Assembly: GCF_009866965.1 (NCBI RefSeq)
Contig: NZ_SPKJ01000029.1
Coordinates: forward strand, 1 to 42,181
Source: Propylenella binzhouense
GTDB taxonomy: Bacteria > Pseudomonadota > Alphaproteobacteria > Rhizobiales > Afifellaceae
DNA length: 42,181 nucleotides
Reading direction: 5' to 3'
The translations under genes and the position numbers were made by a program. Of this stretch, positions 34,846 through 42,181 are shown one piece after another (the first letter of the stretch is position 1; the number at the start of each line of letters is the position of its first letter). The notes beneath the pieces were generated by a model. The model ran no database searches and was not told the origin of the DNA. It was given only the letters and a program-made list of their open reading frames with translations.

Positions 34846-34872
34846 CTTGGCATAAACCCGCCAACAACCTAT
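34846..34872 (+). promoter_or_regulatory. Sigma-32 (RpoH)-type promoter of ftsH
   Basis: CTTG (34846-34849), an 18-base spacer and CCTAT (34868-34872) followed by CTAG match the alphaproteobacterial heat-shock promoter. Transcription would start near 34880, about 55 bases before ftsH. FtsH degrades RpoH in other bacteria, so this would close a feedback loop. Confidence 0.65.
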
Positions 34873-34933
34873 CTAGTCGAGAATGCGGTGGGAGCGAGTG
34901 AGAGCGCTGCCTGGCTGCCCGGGGTCGAACTGA

Positions 34934-36856
<1,923 letters not shown>

Positions 36857-36883
36857 TCCCTGTCACGCTTTGATACAGATTGT

Positions 36884-36910
36884 GAGGCCCGGACCCTGGT
36901 CCGGGCCTCT
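36884..36910 (+). terminator. Hairpin after ftsH
   Basis: A perfect 12-base inverted repeat (36884-36895 with 36898-36909) stands 28 bases after the ftsH stop. The following TATACGTTTG is only partly T-rich, so it may terminate weakly. It lies before glmM. Confidence 0.6.
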
Positions 36911-37016
36911 ATACGTTTGAGCAGTTGAGGGATTCGGAAGGATTCCCGCGTAAGAGGACCTTGGGGCGAGGTCGGTCTCCAGGGAGACTGTGTTCGAAGC
37001 GTAACGGCGGTTAGAC

Positions 37017-38357
37017 ATGACGAGGCGATATTTCGGCACCGACGGCATCCGCGGGACGGCCAATCTCTTCCCGATGACGCCCGACATCGCGATGCGCGTC
37101 GGAATGGCTGTGGGACTGCATTACCGCAACGGCCACCGCCAGCGGGTCGTCATCGGCAAGGACACGCGGCTTTCGGGCTACATGATCGAGAACGCGATGG
37201 TGGCGGGCTTCACGGCCGTCGGCGTCGACGTGTTCCTGCTCGGCCCGATCCCGACGCCAGCCGTCGCGATGCTGACGCGCTCGATGCGGGCGGATTACGG
37301 CGTCATGATCTCCGCCTCGCACAACCCCTACGCCGATAACGGCATCAAACTGTTCGGGCCGGACGGGTTCAAGCTCTCCGATCTCGTCGAGAGCGAGATC
37401 GAGGCGCTCGTCGAATCGGATCTCACCACGCGCCTTTCCCCGGCTTCGGAGCTCGGGCGCGCGAAGCGCGTCGACGGCGTGCTCGACCGCTATATTGAGT
37501 TCGCGAAGCGCACGCTGCCGCGCCAGCTCTCCTTCGACGGCCTGCGCGTCGTCGTCGACTGCGCGAACGGCGCCGCCTACAAGGCCGCCCCGCTCGCGCT
37601 CTGGGAGCTCGGCGCCGAGGTCGTCTCGATCGGGGTTGAGCCGGACGGCTTCAACATCAACCGCGATTGCGGCTCGACCGCGCCGGACGCGCTCGCGCGG
37701 AAGGTGCACGAGGTGCGCGCCGATATCGGGATCGCGCTCGACGGCGACGCGGACCGCGTGGTGATGGTCGACGAGAAGGGCAACGTCATCGACGGCGACC
37801 AGCTGATGGCGCTCGTCGCCAATTACTGGAACGAGGAGCACCGGCTGGCGGGGGCCGGCATCGTCGCCACCGTGATGTCCAATCTCGGGCTGGAGCGCTT
37901 CCTGGCGGCGCAGGGCCTGTCGATGGTCCGCACGCCGGTCGGCGACCGGTACGTCGTCGAGCACATGCGCCAGCACGGCTTCAATGTCGGCGGCGAGCAA
38001 TCCGGCCACATCATCCTCTCCGACTTCGCGACGACGGGGGACGGGCTCATTGCCGCGCTCCAGGTTCTCGCCGTGGTCTGTCGCGAGGGCCGGCCGGTGA
38101 GCGAGGTCTGCCACCGCTTCGACCCGGTTCCGCAGGTGAAGAAGAACGTGCGCTATCGCGGCGGGCAGCCGCTCGAGAACGAAACGGTGCAGCGCGTCAT
38201 CGCGGACGCGGAGGCGAGGCTCGGCAAGGAGGGCAGGCTGGTGATCCGGCCGTCCGGCACCGAGCCGGTGATCCGGATCATGGGCGAGGGCGACAATGCC
38301 GATCTCGTCCGCGCGGTGGTGAACGACATCGCCGACGTGGTGCAGCGCGCCGCCTGA
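37017..38357 (+). CDS. glmM: Phosphoglucosamine mutase
   Basis: GlmM interconverts glucosamine 6-phosphate and glucosamine 1-phosphate, feeding UDP-GlcNAc for peptidoglycan and lipopolysaccharide. The 446-residue product has the phosphoserine loop [18 protein letters not shown] with the active Ser101, the metal loop DGDADR at 242-247 and the C-terminal [15 protein letters not shown]. It follows ftsH in the order conserved in proteobacteria. No glmS-type ribozyme is expected or seen. Confidence 0.98.
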   Translation: MTRRYFGTDGIRGTANLFPMTPDIAMRVGMAVGLHYRNGHRQRVVIGKDTRLSGYMIENAMVAGFTAVGVDVFLLGPIPTPAVAMLTRSMRADYGVMISASHNPYADNGIKLFGPDGFKLSDLVESEIEALVESDLTTRLSPASELGRAKRVDGVLDRYIEFAKRTLPRQLSFDGLRVVVDCANGAAYKAAPLALWELGAEVVSIGVEPDGFNINRDCGSTAPDALARKVHEVRADIGIALDGDADRVVMVDEKGNVIDGDQLMALVANYWNEEHRLAGAGIVATVMSNLGLERFLAAQGLSMVRTPVGDRYVVEHMRQHGFNVGGEQSGHIILSDFATTGDGLIAALQVLAVVCREGRPVSEVCHRFDPVPQVKKNVRYRGGQPLENETVQRVIADAEARLGKEGRLVIRPSGTEPVIRIMGEGDNADLVRAVVNDIADVVQRAA

Positions 38358-38403
38358 GCGGCCGGGCCGGGCGGCACGCACCGCCCTGTCGGGGGACGGG
38401 GCC

Positions 38404-38934
38404 ATGGACGACTATCCGCTCGCACGGGTCTACCAGCTGCTCGAGCCGGGTCCGGTCGTGCTGCTCACGACGGCGCAGGCGGGCCGCGCGAACGTGATGA
38501 CCATGTCCTGGCACATGATGGTCGAGTTCACGCCGCCGCTCGTCGCCTGCGTCGTCAGCGGCGCCGATTTCAGCCACAGGGCGCTGAAGGAGACGGGCGA
38601 GTGCGTGATCGCCGTCCCGGCCGTGCACCTCGCCCCGAAGGTGGTGGCGATCGGCAATTCTTCCGGGCGCGACACGGAGAAGTTCTCGGCATTCGGCCTG
38701 ACCCCGCTTCCGGCGGCCGAGGTGGCCGCGCCGCTCGTCGCGGAATGCTTCGCCAATCTCGAGTGCCGGGTACGGGACGACCGGCTCGTCCCCGACTACG
38801 ATCTCTTCGTGCTCGAGGTGGTGAAGGCCTGGAGCGATTCCGGCCAGCCGGAGCCGAAGACCATCCATCACCGCGGCTACGGCACCTTTGCCGTGGACGG
38901 CGAGACGGTCACGATCCCGTCGAAAATGCCGTAG
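38404..38934 (+). CDS. Flavin reductase family protein
   Basis: This 176-residue protein has the FMN-binding split-barrel fold of the flavin reductase family. VVLLTTAQAGRANVMTMSWHM at about 18-38 forms the flavin pocket and NSSGRDTEKFSAFGL follows. It may supply reduced flavin or act as an oxidoreductase; no partner monooxygenase is adjacent. It lies 46 bases after glmM and converges on the molybdoenzyme gene. Confidence 0.87.
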   Translation: MDDYPLARVYQLLEPGPVVLLTTAQAGRANVMTMSWHMMVEFTPPLVACVVSGADFSHRALKETGECVIAVPAVHLAPKVVAIGNSSGRDTEKFSAFGLTPLPAAEVAAPLVAECFANLECRVRDDRLVPDYDLFVLEVVKAWSDSGQPEPKTIHHRGYGTFAVDGETVTIPSKMP

Positions 38935-39027
38935 GGCCCGCCCGCTTCCGCCGCCGCTGCGGGACGGGAGGCGGAACGGCCCATGGGCGGGGCGGGCGTT
39001 CCGGGCGCCCGGCCGGCCGCCCGAAAG

Positions 39028-41349
39028 TCATGCCGGCACGGCCCTTTTCAGTGCGACCGGAGCGAAGGCCTTCACCTCCGGGGCGTCCTGGAGCGGCTCG
39101 ATCTCCACCAGCGCCGTCATCGCGCTGCAGCCCTGCGCGAGGCGCGACGTGCCCTTGTCGAGGGTCAGCACGTTCGGGTTGCCATGGCGCTCCAGGCCGC
39201 CCGCCTGGCCGGGCTCGGAGGGATCGAACCACGCCCCCGTCTGCAGCACGACCACGCCGGGCCGGACCTCCGCAGTGACCCGGGCGGCCGCGACGCAGGC
39301 ACCGCGGTCGTTGAAGAGGCGGACGGGCGATCCGGTCCGGATGCCGCGCCGCTCCGCGTCTGCCGGATGGATGAGGACCGGCTCGCGCCCGCCGACCTTC
39401 CGCGCCCGGCTGAGCGCGGACGGGTCGGACTGGCTGTGAAGCTTGGTGCCCGGCTGGCTCGAGATCAGGTGAAGCGGAAACCGTCCGGCCTTCGGGCTGC
39501 CCAGCCACTCGGCCGGCTCCAGCCATGCGGGATGGGGCGGGCAGTCCGCATAGCCGAAGCTCGCGATGCGCTCGGAATAGAGTTCGATCCGCCCGGAAGG
39601 TGTCGCGAGCGGCGCGGCGAGCGGATCGGCGCGGAAGTCCGCGTGAAGGATTTCCTCCGTCTCGGGCGGGGGCGCCTCCCAGTACCCCGCATGCCAGAAC
39701 GCGTCGAAATCGGGCATGGCGACGCCCTTGGCGGATGCCGCCTCCGTCACCGCGGCATAGAGCCGGCGGACCCAGTCCATCTCCCGGAGCCCCTCGGTGA
39801 AGGAGGCCTCGTAGCCGAGGCGGGCGGCGAGATCGCAGAAGATCGCGAAGTCGGAGCGCGCGGCGCCGACCGGCGCGATCGCCTGCGGCATGGCGAAGAG
39901 GAAGCGGTCGCGCGAGGACCCGCCGAGATCGTTGCGCTCGAGCGTTGTCGTGGCGGGCAGAACGACATCGGCGAAGCGGGCGACGGGCGTCCACCAGGTG
40001 TCGTGCACGACGATTGTCTCGGGCCGGCGCCAGGCGCGGAGAAGGCGATTGAGGTCCTGATGGTGGTGGAACGGGTTGCCGCCGGCCCAATAGACCATGC
40101 GGATATCGGGATAGATCAGGGTGCGGCCGTCGAATTCGCAGGTCTCGCCGGGCCCGAGAAGCATGTCCGCGACCCGCGCGACCGGGATTGCGAGGCCGGC
40201 CGGGTTGCGGCCGGTCGGAAACTGGGGCGCCGGCAGCGCCCTGCTCGGATTTCCGACGCCGTTGAGCGAGCCGTAGCCGAACCCGTAGCCGCCGCCAGGC
40301 AGTCCGATCTGCCCGAGCAGCGCGGCGAGGGCGACGATCATCCAGTACGGCTGCTCGCCGTGATCGGCCCGCTGCAGCGACCAGCTGCCGGCGATGAAGG
40401 TCCGGCCGGACGCCATGCGCCGCGCGAGCGACCGGATCGCCCCGGCTTCGACGCCGCTGATCTCCGCCGCCCAGTCCGGCGTGGTCGCGACGCCGTTCTC
40501 CTCGCCGAGGACATAGGCCCTCAGCCTGTCGTAGCCGGTCGTGTAGCGGTCGAGAAACGCCGCATCGACCAGATGCTCGGTGATGAGGACGTGGGCGATG
40601 CCGAGCATCAGCGCCGTGTCGGTGTTCGGCCGGGGCGGAATCCATTCCGCCCCGAGCCAATCGGGGATGTCGCTTCTCACCGGCGATACGACGACGAATT
40701 CGACGCCGCTCTCCCGCGCCCGGCGCGTCCAGTGCGGCATCATGTGCTCGCCCGGGCCGCCGGCGGTCACGTTCCAGTTCTTCGGGTTCAGGCCGCCGAA
40801 GGCGACGAAGAGATCGGTGTGGCGCGCGATCGAATCCCAGGAGGTGTTCCGCCCGCTCACCGGCTGGTGGGTTCCGACCACATGCGGAAGGAGCACCTGC
40901 GCCGCGCCCCAGCTGTAGTTCGTCACCTGGTCGACGCAGCCGCCGCCCGCGAACAGGAAGCGTCTGAGCTGCGAGCGCGCATGATGGAAGCGCCCGGCGC
41001 TCGACCATCCGTAGGACCCGCCGAAGATCCCGCCGGGTCCGTGCTCGCCGCGGATCCGCCGCAGCTCCGCGGCGACGAAGTCGAGCGCCTGGTCCCAGCC
41101 CACGGAGACGAAGGGATCGCTGCCGCGGCGCTCGGTGGCGGCCCCCGGTCCCGACCGCAGCACGCTCTCGCGGATCGCCGGCTCCGCGACCCGGAGCGGC
41201 GAATAGACCATCTCGACCGTGTTCTCGATGATGGGGGAGGGCGCAGGATCGCGCGGAAACGGCCTGACGCCCACGAGCCGCCCGTCCTCGGTGTCGGCGA
41301 GGAACGCGCCCCAGTGCGAGAGGCTGATCGAAGTGCTAGGTCCCGGCAT
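39028..41349 (-). CDS. BisC/DMSO-reductase family molybdopterin oxidoreductase
   Basis: This 773-residue enzyme matches the biotin sulfoxide, TMAO and DMSO reductase group that binds bis-molybdopterin guanine dinucleotide. GGSYGWSSAGRFHHARSQ at about 110-127 holds the likely Ser117 ligand of molybdenum. There is no N-terminal CxxC iron-sulfur motif and no twin-arginine signal, so it should be cytoplasmic like BisC. The substrate (biotin, methionine or another sulfoxide) is unknown. Its start overlaps the tautomerase gene by 14 bases. Confidence 0.92.
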   Translation of the reverse strand: MPGPSTSISLSHWGAFLADTEDGRLVGVRPFPRDPAPSPIIENTVEMVYSPLRVAEPAIRESVLRSGPGAATERRGSDPFVSVGWDQALDFVAAELRRIRGEHGPGGIFGGSYGWSSAGRFHHARSQLRRFLFAGGGCVDQVTNYSWGAAQVLLPHVVGTHQPVSGRNTSWDSIARHTDLFVAFGGLNPKNWNVTAGGPGEHMMPHWTRRARESGVEFVVVSPVRSDIPDWLGAEWIPPRPNTDTALMLGIAHVLITEHLVDAAFLDRYTTGYDRLRAYVLGEENGVATTPDWAAEISGVEAGAIRSLARRMASGRTFIAGSWSLQRADHGEQPYWMIVALAALLGQIGLPGGGYGFGYGSLNGVGNPSRALPAPQFPTGRNPAGLAIPVARVADMLLGPGETCEFDGRTLIYPDIRMVYWAGGNPFHHHQDLNRLLRAWRRPETIVVHDTWWTPVARFADVVLPATTTLERNDLGGSSRDRFLFAMPQAIAPVGAARSDFAIFCDLAARLGYEASFTEGLREMDWVRRLYAAVTEAASAKGVAMPDFDAFWHAGYWEAPPPETEEILHADFRADPLAAPLATPSGRIELYSERIASFGYADCPPHPAWLEPAEWLGSPKAGRFPLHLISSQPGTKLHSQSDPSALSRARKVGGREPVLIHPADAERRGIRTGSPVRLFNDRGACVAAARVTAEVRPGVVVLQTGAWFDPSEPGQAGGLERHGNPNVLTLDKGTSRLAQGCSAMTALVEIEPLQDAPEVKAFAPVALKRAVPA

Positions 41350-41548
41350 CGCCGCGCTTCCGCCGTCTCTCTGCGACCGTTTCTCCCGCGATCAGCCAGT
41401 CGCTCGCGGCGACGTCCCGGAAGACGACGTAGCAATCCTCGGCGCGCGCGCCGGCATGCTCCACGAGGCTTGCCGTGATGTCGGCCGCGATCGCCTTCTT
41501 CGCCTCCGCCGAACGGCCTTCTACGATTTGGACTAGGACGTAGGGCAC
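41336..41548 (-). CDS. Tautomerase family protein (4-oxalocrotonate tautomerase-like)
   Basis: This 70-residue protein begins MPYVLVQIVEGRSAEAKKAI. After removal of Met, Pro1 would be the catalytic base, and Arg11 (in EGR) is in the usual position. The family isomerises enol and keto acids, typically as a hexamer. It overlaps the molybdoenzyme gene by 14 bases and follows the SDR gene by 13 bases, so the three are probably one transcript. The substrate is unknown. Confidence 0.9.
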   Translation of the reverse strand: MPYVLVQIVEGRSAEAKKAIAADITASLVEHAGARAEDCYVVFRDVAASDWLIAGETVAERRRKRGDAGT

Positions 41549-41561
41549 GTTTCACGCTCCG

Positions 41562-42181
41562 TCATGCAAGGGTCAATCCGCCATCGACGTGGATCATCTG
41601 TCCGGTGATGAGCCCGGCGTCGCGCGACAGGAGGAAGGCTATCGCGGCGGCGATGTCGTCGGGGCTCGCGATCCGCCCCATCGGGGTGCGCTCCGCCGCC
41701 TTCTTCCAGGACGCCTCGGAGAGCGCGGAATGGCCGGACGCGTCCTTCCGCGTATAGCCGGGGACGACGCAGTTCACCGTGGCGCCCGTCGGCGCGATCT
41801 GGGCGGCGAGGCTCTTCGCGAGCGCCTCGACGGCAGCCTTCGCGGCGGCCGTGACCGGAAACAGGGAATCCGGCGCGAAGACATGCGCCACGAACGAGCT
41901 GACCGCGACGATCCGCCCCTGGTCCGATCGGGTCACGTGCGGCAGCGCTGCCTCGGCGAGCGCGAAGAACGCCTCCGGCATCAGCCTCAGCGCGCGGGCG
42001 AGGGCGGCGTGGTCGACCTCGCCGATCAGGCGCCGGTCCGCGATGCCGGCATTGCTGACGACCTGGTCGAGCCGCCCGAACGCCTCGGCCGCCCGCGCGA
42101 CGAGCCCGGCCGCGGTCCCCGCTTCGGCGAGGTCGCCGAGGCAGACTTCGGTCCGGGCGCCGGCGGCCTCCGCCGCCGCGG
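41562..42181 (-). CDS. SDR family oxidoreductase, 5' end outside window
   Basis: The frame is open to the window edge, so the N-terminus with the GxxxGxG loop is missing. Visible are VVSNAGIADRR, IVAVSSFVAHV, the Lys in TAAAKAAVEAL, VNCVVPGYTRKD and a C-terminal GQMIHVDGGLTLA. The catalytic Tyr of YxxxK appears as Thr (TAAAK), so either it does not use the standard mechanism or it is inactive. An internal ATG at 41981 exists, but the conserved NAG motif lies before it. It leads the tautomerase-molybdoenzyme run. Confidence 0.85.
   Translation of the reverse strand, partial: AAAEAAGARTEVCLGDLAEAGTAAGLVARAAEAFGRLDQVVSNAGIADRRLIGEVDHAALARALRLMPEAFFALAEAALPHVTRSDQGRIVAVSSFVAHVFAPDSLFPVTAAAKAAVEALAKSLAAQIAPTGATVNCVVPGYTRKDASGHSALSEASWKKAAERTPMGRIASPDDIAAAIAFLLSRDAGLITGQMIHVDGGLTLA

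Noticed and set aside
38983-41478. Plus-strand frame of 831 codons opposite the molybdoenzyme
   Set aside because: It is a shadow of the BisC-type gene, whose motifs are convincing on the minus strand.

Overview
The window is gene-dense, roughly two-thirds G+C (judged by eye, not counted), and reads as chromosomal DNA of an alphaproteobacterium, most likely of the order Hyphomicrobiales (Rhizobiales). The reasons are the run tkt-gap-pgk-fba-thiE, the alphaproteobacterial cell-cycle proteins RcdA (DUF1465) and TrcR (DUF1013), DUF1192, DUF4164 next to zapA, and the tol-pal and ftsH-glmM neighbourhood. I saw no rRNA, tRNA, CRISPR array, insertion sequence or phage gene. Most of the content is core housekeeping.

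Layout. 24-6133 (minus): a central-carbon operon, tkt-gap-pgk-fba, with a ThiE-like gene at its end. 6412-7848 (plus): DUF4164, zapA and a TSUP permease. 7941-11162: two divergent DUF465 genes, purE-purK and an inositol-monophosphatase-family gene. 11236-13323: a proton-channel pair, MotA/TolQ/ExbB-type plus OmpA/MotB-type, that is separate from Tol. 13310-15133 (minus): an MsbA-like ABC exporter. 15316-16583: rpmE, rcdA and DUF1192. 16686-22152 (plus): a quinone oxidoreductase, then ybgC-tolQ-tolR-tolA-tolB. 22241-28816 (minus): trcR, ruvB, ruvA, vapC, vapB, ruvC, an SDR enzyme and a propionyl-CoA synthetase. 28947-30943 (plus): 6S RNA, 5-formyltetrahydrofolate cyclo-ligase, a YmdB-type phosphoesterase and a GFA-family protein. 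31024-38934 (plus): yebC, pal, cpoB, tilS, ftsH, glmM and a flavin reductase. 39028-42181 (minus): a molybdopterin oxidoreductase, a tautomerase and an SDR gene cut by the window edge.

How it fits together. TolQ-TolR-TolA-TolB-Pal-CpoB with YbgC form the envelope-constriction machine, ZapA supports the Z ring, and GlmM supplies the cell-wall precursor route. RuvABC resolve Holliday junctions. RcdA and TrcR belong to the CtrA cell-cycle circuit. Near-consensus CtrA boxes lie upstream of rcdA and tolQ, which suggests cell-cycle timing.

Points most worth a second look: a vapBC toxin-antitoxin pair wedged between ruvC and ruvA with 4-base coupling to ruvA; a ruv-tol-pal block whose usual order appears broken and partly inverted; a 6S RNA with a good promoter; a sigma-32-type promoter before ftsH; and the ExbB/OmpA pair, whose architecture recalls ZorAB but which has no visible effector. 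I did not find a clearly new multi-gene system. The ExbB/OmpA pair and the ruv/vap operon are the nearest candidates.
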